DNA from: Aeriscardovia sp.
GTDB lineage: Bacteria; Actinomycetota; Actinomycetes; Actinomycetales; Bifidobacteriaceae
Length of the DNA: 64,000 bases
NCBI GenBank assembly: GCA_017965665.1
Contig: JAGCPN010000007.1
Coordinates: 62,001-126,000, forward strand
Reading direction: 5' to 3'
Below, piece after piece: positions 17,014 to 25,835 of this stretch. Both the position numbers and the translations under genes were made by a program. The notes under the pieces are model-generated. The model was not told where the DNA came from, made no database searches, and saw nothing but the letters and a program-made list of their open reading frames with translations. Each line of letters starts with the position of its first letter. The first letter of the stretch is position 1.

Positions 17014-17780
17014 GCGCCCAAGAGGACTACACTTCCTTGACACGCCCGGATCCGCCTTTTTCGCATCCGGAGATCATTCCCCGTTTCGCGGGGAAAGTGC
17101 CCAGGCACGTCGGAGTAATAATGGACGGGAACGGCAGATGGGCGCAGATGAGGGGCCTGCCCCGCACCGAGGGGCACCGGGCCGCAGAACCGGTGGTCTT
17201 CGACACCATCGCCGGGGCCATAGAGGCGGGGGTGAGGTACCTGACCCTCTACACCTTCTCTACGGAAAACTGGAACAGGTCCCCTGCGGAAGTGCGGTTC
17301 CTCATGGGATTTTCCAGAGACATCATCCACCGCCGCGTGGCCCAGATGAACGAATGGGGAGTGCGGGTGCGCTGGGCCGGAAGGCGGCCGAGGCTGTGGG
17401 GGTCGGTAATAAAGGAGCTGGAGAGGGCGGAAGAAATCACCAAAGGCAATTCCGTCATCGACGTGGTCTTCGCCATAAACTACGGGGGCCGCGCCGAGAT
17501 AGTGGACGCGGTAAATGAGATATTGAGGGAGGGAAAGAAAGAGGTGAACGAAAAAAGTTTTGCAAACCGCTTATATAATCCCGATATCCCTGATTTAGAC
17601 TTGATCGTGAGGAGCTCCGGCGAAAAGAGGCTCAGCAACTTCATGCTGTGGCAGAGCGCGTACGCAGAACTGGATTTTGAGCCGGAGCTCTGGCCAGACT
17701 GCGGCAGGCAAGTCCTGTGGCGCGCCATAACTGCCTACTCCGGGCGCCGGAGGCGCTTTGGGGGAGTTGAAGGCGCTTAG
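17010..17780 (+). CDS. uppS: isoprenyl (undecaprenyl-type) diphosphate synthase
   Basis: 256 residues from the ATG at 17010, preceded by AGGGAG. It condenses isopentenyl diphosphate onto an allylic primer to make the long-chain lipid carrier of peptidoglycan synthesis. Visible motifs are HVGVIMDGNGRWA with the catalytic D39, RTEGHRAA, FSTENWNRS, and the product-binding RSSGEKRLSNFMLWQSAYAELDF. IPP would come from the mevalonate genes at 36.9-40.9 kb, and the lipid carrier is used by MraY at 46928. Chain length cannot be read from sequence; actinobacteria often carry more than one paralogue. Confidence 0.93.
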   Translation: MSAQEDYTSLTRPDPPFSHPEIIPRFAGKVPRHVGVIMDGNGRWAQMRGLPRTEGHRAAEPVVFDTIAGAIEAGVRYLTLYTFSTENWNRSPAEVRFLMGFSRDIIHRRVAQMNEWGVRVRWAGRRPRLWGSVIKELERAEEITKGNSVIDVVFAINYGGRAEIVDAVNEILREGKKEVNEKSFANRLYNPDIPDLDLIVRSSGEKRLSNFMLWQSAYAELDFEPELWPDCGRQVLWRAITAYSGRRRRFGGVEGA

Positions 17781-17797
17781 CGCAAAAGAAGGTAAAA

Positions 17798-19384
17798 ATG
17801 TCTAGCGATACAGATACTACCAAGACCCAGGATGCGGCCGGCGGCGCCGCTAAGAAGGATCCGAACGTGATCCTCCCCGAAGATCTTCCCGCAGACAAAG
17901 AGCACTCCACGAGAGGAACCTGGAGCTCCAACGGGGAGAAGATAGATTACAAGGCGACCGTGGGGACTCTCAGAATAGACACCGCAGACGTCAAGCCCGC
18001 GGCGAGCATTTTCTACTCCATGTTCGAAGCGGTGGACGCCGAGGGCAAATCCGACGCCTCCAGGCCTGTGACCTTCATCTTCAACGGCGGCCCGGGCGCC
18101 TCCTCCACTTTCCTGATGATGGGCTCTTTCGGACCCCAGAGGATCGACCTTCCCGAGGGCTTTGAAGGCAAGGGCGCCCCGTACAGGATAGTTGAAAACA
18201 ACGAGTTCTGCCTTCTGCCCATAACCGACCTCGTGTTCATAGATGCCCCCGGAGCCGGCTTCTCCATCCTCGCCGACAAGGCTAAGAAGGACCTGTGGAG
18301 CGTCGACGGAGACATAGCGGGCTTTACCACCTTCATCAAGAACTGGTGCACCAAGTACGGCCGCTGGAACTCCCCCAAGTACCTCTTCGGAGAATCCTAC
18401 GGCACCACCAGGGGGAGCCTGCTCACCCTCAAGATGCAGCAGGAAGGAGTCGCCCTCACCGGCGCCTGCCTGATTTCCTGCATCTTCGACTACTCCTACA
18501 CTTTTGACGACAACGACCAGTATTACATAGGCTACCTTCCCACCTACGCCATGATTTCCCAGTACCACAAGAAGGCCGGGGAAGGAAAGAGCGAAGAAGA
18601 GTGGGCCGAGGAAGCCAGGAAGTTCGCCGAAGTCTACCGCCAGGCCCTCTCCAAGGGCAACAGGCTCGACAAAGACGACGCCAAGGCCGTGGCCAAGAAG
18701 TACGCCGAGATGACGGGGCTCCCCGAAGAGTACCTGCTCTCCTCCTCCCTGCGCGTGCCTGACGGCAGGTTCCGCAAGAAGGTGCTGCGCAGCGAAGACA
18801 AAGTGGTGGGAAGGTACGACGGAAGGGTGTCGGGGTACGACACCGACCCCGAGAGCGACGACCAGACCTTCATAGTCGACGACGCCTTCCTCTCCCCCGC
18901 CTACGAAGCCACCGTGAACGACTACCTGAGGCGCACCCTGGGCTGGGACACCGACAAGGAGCGCATCGCCTTCGCGCCCTTCGACTGGACCTCCACCGTC
19001 CCCGGCAAGGGGTGGGTGTGGACCCACAAGCTCCCCGACCACGTGAAGGCCGACGAGTGGGGATACGTTCCCTTCCCCAACACCCTCCACGACATGTGCT
19101 GCGCCATCCTCCAGGAGCCCAAGCTTAAGATCATGCTCGGCAACGGGTACTACGACATGGCCACCCCGTTCTATCAGACCGAATACGACGTGGCCCACAT
19201 AGAGCTGCCCGCAGAGCTCAGGGGCAACATAGCCCTGACCTACTACAAGTCGGGACACATGATCTACACGGTCAAAGAGGCGCTCACCAAGCTCTACTCC
19301 GATCTCAAGAGGTTCTACGCGGCCGACGCCAAAGACATGCCCTCGATAGACGAGAGGCCCGCAGCCGGAAAACTTAACCTCTAA
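17798..19384 (+). CDS. serine carboxypeptidase-like protein, peptidase family S10
   Basis: 528 residues, GAAGG 5 nt before the ATG. S10 enzymes remove C-terminal residues from peptides. The oxyanion region FNGGPGASS, the nucleophile S200 in FGESYGTTR, D453 in GNGYYDMATPF and H487 in YKSGHMIY make a complete triad. There is no signal peptide, so it is predicted to be cytosolic, unlike the vacuolar or secreted eukaryotic members. Codon use is strongly biased to GCC, CCC, AAG and CTC, stronger than in neighbours, which suggests high expression. A strong terminator follows. Confidence 0.92.
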   Translation: MSSDTDTTKTQDAAGGAAKKDPNVILPEDLPADKEHSTRGTWSSNGEKIDYKATVGTLRIDTADVKPAASIFYSMFEAVDAEGKSDASRPVTFIFNGGPGASSTFLMMGSFGPQRIDLPEGFEGKGAPYRIVENNEFCLLPITDLVFIDAPGAGFSILADKAKKDLWSVDGDIAGFTTFIKNWCTKYGRWNSPKYLFGESYGTTRGSLLTLKMQQEGVALTGACLISCIFDYSYTFDDNDQYYIGYLPTYAMISQYHKKAGEGKSEEEWAEEARKFAEVYRQALSKGNRLDKDDAKAVAKKYAEMTGLPEEYLLSSSLRVPDGRFRKKVLRSEDKVVGRYDGRVSGYDTDPESDDQTFIVDDAFLSPAYEATVNDYLRRTLGWDTDKERIAFAPFDWTSTVPGKGWVWTHKLPDHVKADEWGYVPFPNTLHDMCCAILQEPKLKIMLGNGYYDMATPFYQTEYDVAHIELPAELRGNIALTYYKSGHMIYTVKEALTKLYSDLKRFYAADAKDMPSIDERPAAGKLNL

Positions 19385-19408
19385 CCGGGCGGATTTTTTC
19401 CTTTACAG

Positions 19409-19450
19409 ATAATGTCAGGTTTGGTTAAAACCTGACATTATTATTTTTTG
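19409..19450 (+). terminator. strong rho-independent terminator after the S10 peptidase gene
   Basis: A 13-bp perfect stem (TAATGTCAGGTTT with its complement), a short GGTTA loop and a T-rich tail (TTATTTTTT). It sits between the S10 gene and glyS and should insulate the highly expressed peptidase gene. The stem is preceded by an A-poor run, so termination is mainly for the plus strand. Confidence 0.85.
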
Positions 19451-19473
19451 AGTACTAAAACGAAAGGGGACTT

Positions 19474-20877
19474 GTGGCAGACAACAAACTTGAGGCGCTG
19501 GTATCTTTGGCCAAGCAGAGGGGATTTGTGTTCCCCACGGGGGAAATTTACGGAGGCACCAGGTCCGCCTGGGATTACGGCCCTCTGGGGGTCGCTTTGA
19601 AAGAGAACATAAAGCACCAGTGGTGGTACTACATGGTCACTTCCCGCCCCTCCGTCGAGGGCATAGACACCTCCATCATCCTTCCTCCCGAAGTCTGGGT
19701 GGCTTCCAAGCACGTCACCGTCTTCAACGACCCCCTCGTCGAGTGCCTGGGATGCCATAAGCGCTACAGGGCCGACAACCTTGAAGAGGAGTGGTCTGCC
19801 AGGCACGGCGGGGAAGAGAGGAAGATTTCCTCCATCCCCTGTCCCTCGTGCGGGAAGTGCGAATGGACCGAGCCCAGGGATTTCAACATGATGCTGCGCA
19901 CCAACCTCGGCCCGGTGGAAGACGAAAACAGCCTCCACTATTTGAGGCCGGAAACCGCCCAGGGGATCTTCGTCGATTTTCTCGAGGTCCTCTCCTCCTC
20001 GCGCCAAAAGCCGCCCTTCGGGATAGCCAACATCGGCAAATCCTTCAGGAACGAAATTACCCCCGGAAACTTCATCTTCCGCACGAGGGAGTTCGAGCAG
20101 ATGGAGATGGAGTATTTCGTCGCGCCCGGGCAGGATGAAAAGTGGCACTCCTACTGGATAGAGGAGAGGAAGAGGTGGTACACGGGCCTGGGAATGCGGG
20201 AAGAGAACCTGAGGCTCTTCGAGCACCCCAAAGAGAAGCTCGCGCACTACTCCAAGAGGACGGTGGACATAGAGTACAAGTTCGGCCTGGACTCGCTCGA
20301 ATGGGGGGAGTTGGAGGGCATAGCCGACAGGACCGACTTTGACCTGAGGACCCACTCGGAGGCTTCCGGCAGGAGCCTTTCCTACTTCGACCCGGCCACG
20401 GGGGAAAGGTACTTCCCCTTTGTGATCGAACCGGCCGCCGGCCTCACCCGATCCGTCATGGCCTTCCTCATGGACGCTTACGACGAAGACGAAGCAGTCT
20501 CAGCCGAAGGGAAGGCTGAAAAGAGGACCGTCCTGCACCTGGATCCCAGGCTCTCTCCGATTAAGGCGGCTATTTTGCCCCTCTCCAAAAAGGAGCCCCT
20601 CCTTTCCATGGCCTCTTCTCTGGCCCAAGAGCTCCGCCTTTCCGACATCAATGTGGCTTTCGACTCTGCGGGGGCTATAGGCAGGCGCTACCGCAGGCAG
20701 GACGAGATCGGCACTCCCTGGTGCTTCACGGTAGACTTCGACTCTCCTGAGGACAAGAGCGTGACTGTGCGCTACAGGGATTCTATGTCCCAGGAGAGGA
20801 TTGGAATTTCCGAAGTCAAGCCCTTCATTCTCTCTTCCCTTTCCTCCCTCCGCCTGGCCCCGACCGAGATCGCATGA
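19474..20877 (+). CDS. glyS: glycyl-tRNA synthetase (alpha2, single-chain type)
   Basis: 467 residues from a GTG with GAAAGGGG upstream. This is the dimeric archaeal/eukaryal-like GlyRS used by actinobacteria, not the alpha2beta2 form. It opens with [20 protein letters not shown], followed by [10 protein letters not shown] cysteine-rich insertion (CLGCHKR, CPSCGKC) may bind zinc. Class II motif 2 is [25 protein letters not shown], and motif 3 is [15 protein letters not shown]. The C-terminal anticodon-binding domain is normal in length. It ends in an ATGA overlap with the dihydrouridine synthase gene. Confidence 0.96.
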   Translation: MADNKLEALVSLAKQRGFVFPTGEIYGGTRSAWDYGPLGVALKENIKHQWWYYMVTSRPSVEGIDTSIILPPEVWVASKHVTVFNDPLVECLGCHKRYRADNLEEEWSARHGGEERKISSIPCPSCGKCEWTEPRDFNMMLRTNLGPVEDENSLHYLRPETAQGIFVDFLEVLSSSRQKPPFGIANIGKSFRNEITPGNFIFRTREFEQMEMEYFVAPGQDEKWHSYWIEERKRWYTGLGMREENLRLFEHPKEKLAHYSKRTVDIEYKFGLDSLEWGELEGIADRTDFDLRTHSEASGRSLSYFDPATGERYFPFVIEPAAGLTRSVMAFLMDAYDEDEAVSAEGKAEKRTVLHLDPRLSPIKAAILPLSKKEPLLSMASSLAQELRLSDINVAFDSAGAIGRRYRRQDEIGTPWCFTVDFDSPEDKSVTVRYRDSMSQERIGISEVKPFILSSLSSLRLAPTEIA

Positions 20878-22139
20878 TTCAAAGTGAAAAAAGCGAGCTG
20901 CGCAAAGAGAGAAACAGGCAGACCCTGCTGAAAGCCAAAATCGCCTCTTCTTGGGCTCCTAAAAACTCCGGCGCTTTGCCGGAAAGGGATTTTTCGATAA
21001 AGCCCCTCCGCCTGGGTCCTCTCGAGATAGGCACTCCTATGCTCCTCTCTCCCATGGCGGGGGTCACCAACTGGCCCTTCAGGGTCCTTTGCCAGAGGTT
21101 TGGCGGAGGTGGGATGTACGTGGCCGAAATGATAACCTCCAGGGCCCTTATAGCCGGCAACGAGAAAGCTTTCCAGCTGCTCAGCTTCTCTCCGGAAGAG
21201 AAAATCCACTCCCTCCAGCTCTACGGGGTAAATCCCAAAGCCGTGTACATGGCCGCCAGGATCGTACTAGACAGGGTCAAAGTAGATCACATAGGTCTGA
21301 ACTTCGGGTGCCCCGTGCCCAAAATTACACGCCGCGGCGGAGGTTCGGCGCTTCCCTGGAAGTATGACCTGTTTGCAAAAGTAATCGGCGCCGCCAAAAA
21401 AGCCCTGGACGGGGCGAGCGTGGCCCTTACGGCAAAAATCCGGACAGGGATAGACGAAGATCACAAGACTTACCTCGAGGCCGGCAGAATTGCCCAGGAG
21501 GAGGGCGCCGACGGGGTCATCCTTCACGCCAGAACCTGCGCGCAGTACTACGGAGGCCACTCGCACTGGGCGGCGATAGGCGAGCTCAAGCGCGAGCTTT
21601 CCATTCCCGTGATAGGCAACGGGGACATATTTTCGGGCCGGGATGCCGTAGACATGATGCGGGAGACCGGGTGCGACGCCGTGGCTATAGGGCGGGGATC
21701 GCAGGGGCGCCCCTGGCTGTTTTCCGATATATCCGCCGCCTTCAGGGGCGAAGATCAGGTCACGGTCCCGCCCCTTGGAGAGGTGGTCTCCTGTATAAAG
21801 GAGCACTTCTCCATGATGCTCGAGTTTATGGATGGGGACCAGGAGCGGGCAGCCAGGGCGATGAGGTCGCACTTTGGCTGGTATCTGCGCGGATACCCCA
21901 TCGGGGGAGAGGCCAGGAGCGCCATCATGCAAAGCGACAGCCAAGAGGAGCTGTTTTCCCTTTTGGACGGTTTGGATCCCGCGCTCGAACCCGATGAAGA
22001 TGCGGTAACTTCAACCAGAGGGAGGAGCGGGTTTCAAAAGAAGGTCCATCTTCCCTACGGGTGGCTAGATTCCCACAGCCTGACCGAAAATGAAGAAGAT
22101 ACGCTTTTCGGATTGGACGTGCTGGATGCCTCCTACTGA
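20874..22139 (+). CDS. dus: tRNA-dihydrouridine synthase (DusB-like)
   Basis: 421 residues. An FMN enzyme that reduces uridine to dihydrouridine in tRNA D-loops. The TIM-barrel start [13 protein letters not shown], the catalytic C146 in [20 protein letters not shown], the lysine in [10 protein letters not shown] and the FMN-phosphate loop [13 protein letters not shown] with [13 protein letters not shown] are all present. The ~40-residue N-terminal extension is charged and not part of the barrel. ATG overlaps the glyS stop, so it is co-translated with glyS. Confidence 0.94.
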   Translation: MIQSEKSELRKERNRQTLLKAKIASSWAPKNSGALPERDFSIKPLRLGPLEIGTPMLLSPMAGVTNWPFRVLCQRFGGGGMYVAEMITSRALIAGNEKAFQLLSFSPEEKIHSLQLYGVNPKAVYMAARIVLDRVKVDHIGLNFGCPVPKITRRGGGSALPWKYDLFAKVIGAAKKALDGASVALTAKIRTGIDEDHKTYLEAGRIAQEEGADGVILHARTCAQYYGGHSHWAAIGELKRELSIPVIGNGDIFSGRDAVDMMRETGCDAVAIGRGSQGRPWLFSDISAAFRGEDQVTVPPLGEVVSCIKEHFSMMLEFMDGDQERAARAMRSHFGWYLRGYPIGGEARSAIMQSDSQEELFSLLDGLDPALEPDEDAVTSTRGRSGFQKKVHLPYGWLDSHSLTENEEDTLFGLDVLDASY

Positions 22140-22172
22140 GTGCCGCAGTCTGAATTTTAATATTCAACTGAA

Positions 22173-22181
22173 TGCTATAAA
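22173..22181 (+). promoter_or_regulatory. candidate extended -10 promoter upstream of ftsZ
   Basis: The sequence TGCTATAAA is a TGn-TATAAA extended -10 box in an AT-rich stretch, 48 nt before the GTG of ftsZ. No good -35 hexamer is visible at 17 nt. It would separate the ftsZ block from the glyS-dus operon upstream. Confidence 0.4.
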
Positions 22182-22228
22182 GTTAAAGTTAAATGCCCGG
22201 ACAATGAGAGGCAAGGCGGTGTTAAAAA

Positions 22229-23428
22229 GTGGAAGAAAACGCGGAGTTTGAGGACGCGGGAAGCTACAGTGACAACGGAACGGTGATCCGTGTCGTGGGC
22301 GTCGGCGGCGGAGGGGGCAATGCCATCAACCGCATGGTGGATGCAAAGCTGCAGGGCGTTGAATTTATCTCAATCAATACCGATATGCAGGATATCGTGC
22401 GCTCCAAGGCCGATCAGACAATTGCTCTGGCAGACGAGGGCAGCAGAGGCCTGGGAGCAGGAGCCGATCCCGAGAGGGGCGCCAAGGCCGCCCAGGAGCA
22501 TGAAGGCGAGATAGAGGCTGCCCTGCAGGGCTCCGACATGGTGTTTATAACCTGCGGCGAAGGCGGCGGCACCGGAACGGGGGCCAGCCCCCTGGTGGCG
22601 CACGTGGCCAAGGAACTGGGGGCCCTCACGGTAGCGGTAGTCACCCGCCCCTTCTCATTTGAGGGGCACCGCCGCGATGAAGTGGCCGAGAAGGGCATAG
22701 AAAAACTTAAAAAAGAAGTCGATGCAATAATCGTTATCCCCAATGACCGCCTTCTCGAAATAGAGGGCGGCGGGGACATTTCCGTTCTTGAAGCATTTTC
22801 CCTGGCCGACAGTGCGCTGATGTCGGGAATCGAAGGAATAACCAGCCTCATCAGGGATAACTCCTATGTGAATGTCGATTTCGAAGACGTGAAAGCCATC
22901 TTGAAAGATGCCGGCACCGTCTTCTTCGGCATGGCCACTGCAAACGGGGAAGACAGGGCGGTGAGGGCCGCAGAAAAGGCCATAAGCTCTCCTTTGGTGG
23001 AAGAGAACATAAGCGGCGCCCATGGCGCGCTAGTCATAGTGGCCGGATCCAAGAGTTTGGGGATGAACGAAATGAGCGGCGCTATGGAACTTATCCAAAA
23101 CGCCATAAGCCCCGAGGCCCAGATCATTACGGGCGTCACTCTCGACGACTCGCTCGGCGACGACATGAAGGTGACTGTGATAGTGGCAGGGTTTGAATCC
23201 GGAAAGTCCGAGGAAGGGGATGAATTTTCTTCCAAAGCGCCTCTGTTTAAGCAGAGCGATCCTTTGGATTCTTCCTCTTTCGCTCCGAAAGTCCCGCCCC
23301 TCAAATCCGTACATCTGGATGACAAGCAGGAAGAGGCGGGCGCAAGTTCCGCCGCCCTGCCCAATCAGTCCCAGGAAGCTGACGACGATGACACGGGGGA
23401 CATCGACATCCCGCCGTTCCTGCGCTAG
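22229..23428 (+). CDS. ftsZ: cell division protein FtsZ
   Basis: 399 residues from a GTG; AAGGCGG lies about 10 nt upstream. The tubulin-like GTPase polymerises into the Z-ring at the division site. The nucleotide-binding GGGTGTG is at 112-118, preceded by VVGVGGGGGNAINRM, and the catalytic T7 region is in VDFEDVKAIL. A low-complexity linker of about 65 residues ends in the conserved C-terminal peptide DIDIPPFLR, which binds partners such as SepF. The gene is far from the mur cluster (43.6-52.1 kb), to which it is linked in many bacteria. Confidence 0.98.
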   Translation: MEENAEFEDAGSYSDNGTVIRVVGVGGGGGNAINRMVDAKLQGVEFISINTDMQDIVRSKADQTIALADEGSRGLGAGADPERGAKAAQEHEGEIEAALQGSDMVFITCGEGGGTGTGASPLVAHVAKELGALTVAVVTRPFSFEGHRRDEVAEKGIEKLKKEVDAIIVIPNDRLLEIEGGGDISVLEAFSLADSALMSGIEGITSLIRDNSYVNVDFEDVKAILKDAGTVFFGMATANGEDRAVRAAEKAISSPLVEENISGAHGALVIVAGSKSLGMNEMSGAMELIQNAISPEAQIITGVTLDDSLGDDMKVTVIVAGFESGKSEEGDEFSSKAPLFKQSDPLDSSSFAPKVPPLKSVHLDDKQEEAGASSAALPNQSQEADDDDTGDIDIPPFLR

Positions 23429-23437
23429 GAGGGGGAA

Positions 23438-23920
23438 ATGTCAGCATCCAGCCGAATTAAAAATGCGATGTCTTACTTTGGAATGGCGGATATAGAGACC
23501 CCTCCGAGCGAGACGGGCCCTCAGCCTGAAAGCGAGGCGAATTCCGTGTCCTTTGATTCAGACACCTCCGTAGCGGCGATGGCCATTCATTCGCCCTCTC
23601 CTTCACCAGCCCCCTATTTTGCCTCCAGACCCCAGGGAGGAACTATGAACAGAATCACAACACTTTGCCCCAAAACCTACAACGATGCCCAGGCCGTGGG
23701 GAGGGCCATACGGGAGGGAATTCCCGTGGTCCTGAATCTGAGCAACGTGGAAGATGAAAAGACCGCCTACAGGATTGTGGACTTTTCCGCAGGCGTAGTG
23801 TTTGGACTACAGGGCTCCATAGAACGGGTGACGCCGAGAGTGTTTATCTTAAGTCCGGCTCAGGTGAGCATTGATGGAGGATCTAATAAGAACACTAACC
23901 ATGACCCGTTTGTAAACTGA
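23438..23920 (+). CDS. sepF: cell division protein SepF
   Basis: 160 residues with GGAGGGGG before the ATG, 9 nt after ftsZ. The N-terminal amphipathic helix (SRIKNAMSYFGMA) would bind the membrane. A Ser/Pro-rich linker leads to the globular SepF domain, with CPKTYNDAQAVGRAIREGIPVVLNLS, then DFSAGVVFGLQGSIERV and VFILSPAQV. SepF tethers FtsZ filaments to the membrane and in actinobacteria stands in for FtsA, of which there is no sign here. Confidence 0.95.
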   Translation: MSASSRIKNAMSYFGMADIETPPSETGPQPESEANSVSFDSDTSVAAMAIHSPSPSPAPYFASRPQGGTMNRITTLCPKTYNDAQAVGRAIREGIPVVLNLSNVEDEKTAYRIVDFSAGVVFGLQGSIERVTPRVFILSPAQVSIDGGSNKNTNHDPFVN

Positions 23921-23950
23921 AATAGATTCGTCAGGAGGAGATGAAAACAA

Positions 23951-25300
23951 ATGGCACTGCTAACGCCTAATGACATCAGAAACCACAGGTTCAACACAAC
24001 CCGGTTCCGCGAAGGCTATGACATAGACGAAGTCGACAGCTTCCTCGATGAAGTGACCGAAACTATAGATGCTCTCAGTTCCAATGCCATGGGCAGGAGC
24101 GGCGCGGCCGCGATGCTGGAAGCCCCCCAGGGGGATGACAAATCCAAAGAGCTCGAGGACAAGAACAAGGAACTTGAAGACAAATCCAAAGAGCTCGAGG
24201 ACAAGAACAAGGAACTTGCCTCCCAGCTAGAAGAGCTTAAAAAGAGCAGCCAGGGGGCGCAGGAAGATAAGGGATCTGCTGAAAGCCAGGAGGCCGCCAA
24301 AGAGATAGAAAGCCTGAAGAAGGAAAACGAGGAGCTGAAAAAGAAGGCGGACGAGCTGGAAAAGTCCGTCGCTTCGCAGCAGTCCGAGGCTCAGGAAAAG
24401 GCTTCCGACAAAGAGGTAGATAACCTCAGAAAGCAGCTCGAATCCATGAGCGCCGAAAAAGAGGGCCTCTTAAACCAGAGGTCGCGCCTCGAAAGCCAGG
24501 TCACCTCCCTGGCCCAGCAGCTTCAGGACATCAGGGGAGAGTTCCGCTCCGCCCAGCAGGGCGCCAAGGGGTTTGAAGACAGGCAGAACGCAAGGATTGC
24601 CCAGCTCTCGGAAGATTTGGAAAAGAGCAAGAAGATCGAAGAAGAGCTCAGGCGCAGGCTCGCTTCCGCAGAGCCCCCGGCTGTGACGGGAAGCCTGAGG
24701 AAGATAAGCGATGCCGGCGAGGGGAGCGATTCAGAACCCGAAAAAGCCACGGCCATGCTGGCTTTGGCCATGCAGCTCCACGACCAGTACGTCAACAAAG
24801 GCAAGGCTCAAAAAGCCCAGCTCGTAGCCGAAGGGGACGTAGCAAAGGAGAGCATGATAGAAGAAGGGCGCAAGAAGTACAACGCCCTAGTAGGCGATGC
24901 CGAAGAGTACAGCCGGCATACCCGCGAAGAGGCCGACAAGTACAGCCAGAGGATCCGCCAGGAGGCGGACGACTACTCTTCCCGCACAAGGGCTATAGCC
25001 GAACAGGAGAGCACAAAGCAGAGGACGTCGGCGGACAACTACGCCACCACTGTCCGGGCCGAGGCCCAGGCCTATGACAAGAAGGTCAGAGGGTCGGCCG
25101 ACGACTACGCCAAGGCCGTCAAAGACAAGCTCTTCAATGACACCAAGACCATTGAGGCGAACCTGGAAGATCTCAAGAAGTTCGAGTCCAACTACAAGTC
25201 CAGGCTCAAAGACTTCCTCGTCCAGCTCATGAGCCAGATTTCCACGGCCGACGACTACTCTTCAGACTCCATGAAGGATTCCAATCCGGACTTCAACTGA
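23951..25300 (+). CDS. divIVA: DivIVA/Wag31 polar-growth scaffold
   Basis: 449 residues with AGGAGATG upstream. The lipid-binding head is in LTPNDIRNHRFNTTRFREGYDIDEVDSFLDEV (residues 3-35). A long coiled coil follows (about 60-230), rich in K/E heptads and including a duplicated 14-residue segment (LEDKNKELEDKSKE type). A second charged helical part (about 270-430) contains repeated 'EADxYSxRxR' phrases. DivIVA marks negatively curved membrane and recruits wall synthesis at poles and septa. It is longer than the usual 250-300-residue Wag31, mainly through the extra coil. Confidence 0.94.
   Translation: MALLTPNDIRNHRFNTTRFREGYDIDEVDSFLDEVTETIDALSSNAMGRSGAAAMLEAPQGDDKSKELEDKNKELEDKSKELEDKNKELASQLEELKKSSQGAQEDKGSAESQEAAKEIESLKKENEELKKKADELEKSVASQQSEAQEKASDKEVDNLRKQLESMSAEKEGLLNQRSRLESQVTSLAQQLQDIRGEFRSAQQGAKGFEDRQNARIAQLSEDLEKSKKIEEELRRRLASAEPPAVTGSLRKISDAGEGSDSEPEKATAMLALAMQLHDQYVNKGKAQKAQLVAEGDVAKESMIEEGRKKYNALVGDAEEYSRHTREEADKYSQRIRQEADDYSSRTRAIAEQESTKQRTSADNYATTVRAEAQAYDKKVRGSADDYAKAVKDKLFNDTKTIEANLEDLKKFESNYKSRLKDFLVQLMSQISTADDYSSDSMKDSNPDFN
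24137..24220 (+). repeat. tandem duplication of a 42-bp unit inside divIVA
   Basis: Two adjacent 42-bp copies (24137-24178 and 24179-24220) differ only at the last two bases. Each encodes 14 residues of coiled coil (DKSKELEDKNKELE). Because the unit is 14 residues, two heptads, the duplication keeps the coiled-coil phase. Near-identity at DNA level indicates a recent slippage or unequal-crossover event that may vary between strains. Confidence 0.9.
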
Positions 25301-25367
25301 TTTAAAAAAGGCGAAGCGCAAAAAGATTGGGAGGAAGGTATTCTTCTTTTCCCTTTCCCTAATCCTT

Positions 25368-25835
25368 TTGGGGTCGGATCTGTGTTCAAAAGAGCTGGCG
25401 CAGTCCTATCTGGCCGGCAAAGACGTCTCTTTAGTGCCGCATTTTTTGTCCCTGCACCTGCTGTGCAACCCCGGCGCGGCCCTGGGGGTCCTCTCCTCGC
25501 ACACGTGGGCCGTGGGGATGATTGAAATAATAGGGTGCGTCGGCTTTGCCATCGGCATCTTTTTGGCGGACAGCCCCCTGCTCCTGGCCGGTTTTTCCTT
25601 CGGACTGGCCGGAGGGGCCGGAAACCTCGCAGACAGAATTATCCATGCGCACGGATTTTTAAACGGATGCGTGGTTGATTTTATAGATTACGGATGGTCT
25701 GTCGGCAACGTCGCCGACATCTACCTTTTCGTCGCAGCTGTGTGCATCTGTATTTTTATTTTCTATTTTGACAAAAGGGGGAAGGATGAAAAAAACAGTG
25801 CCTCTTCCCGAAAATCTGGCCGGAGAAAGGTTTGA
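25368..25835 (+). CDS. lspA: lipoprotein signal peptidase, start uncertain
   Basis: LspA is the membrane aspartyl protease that cuts prolipoproteins. The catalytic aspartates are visible in GNLADRI and GNVADIYLF, and the first conserved motif is SDLCSKELA. The TTG at 25368 falls inside the first transmembrane helix. The same frame is open upstream and reads KKAKRKKIGRKVFFFSLSLILLG, a proper positively charged start plus helix, but has no ATG, GTG or TTG back to a stop at 25272. An ATT at 25326 is the only plausible rare start there. The true protein is therefore probably longer by about 14 or more residues. It overlaps rluD by 50 nt. Confidence 0.85.
   Translation: MGSDLCSKELAQSYLAGKDVSLVPHFLSLHLLCNPGAALGVLSSHTWAVGMIEIIGCVGFAIGIFLADSPLLLAGFSFGLAGGAGNLADRIIHAHGFLNGCVVDFIDYGWSVGNVADIYLFVAAVCICIFIFYFDKRGKDEKNSASSRKSGRRKV

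Noticed and set aside
17777-19258. 493-codon minus-strand frame opposite the S10 peptidase
   Set aside because: Caused by the strong GCC/CTC bias of the sense gene; Val/Gly-rich translation without domains.
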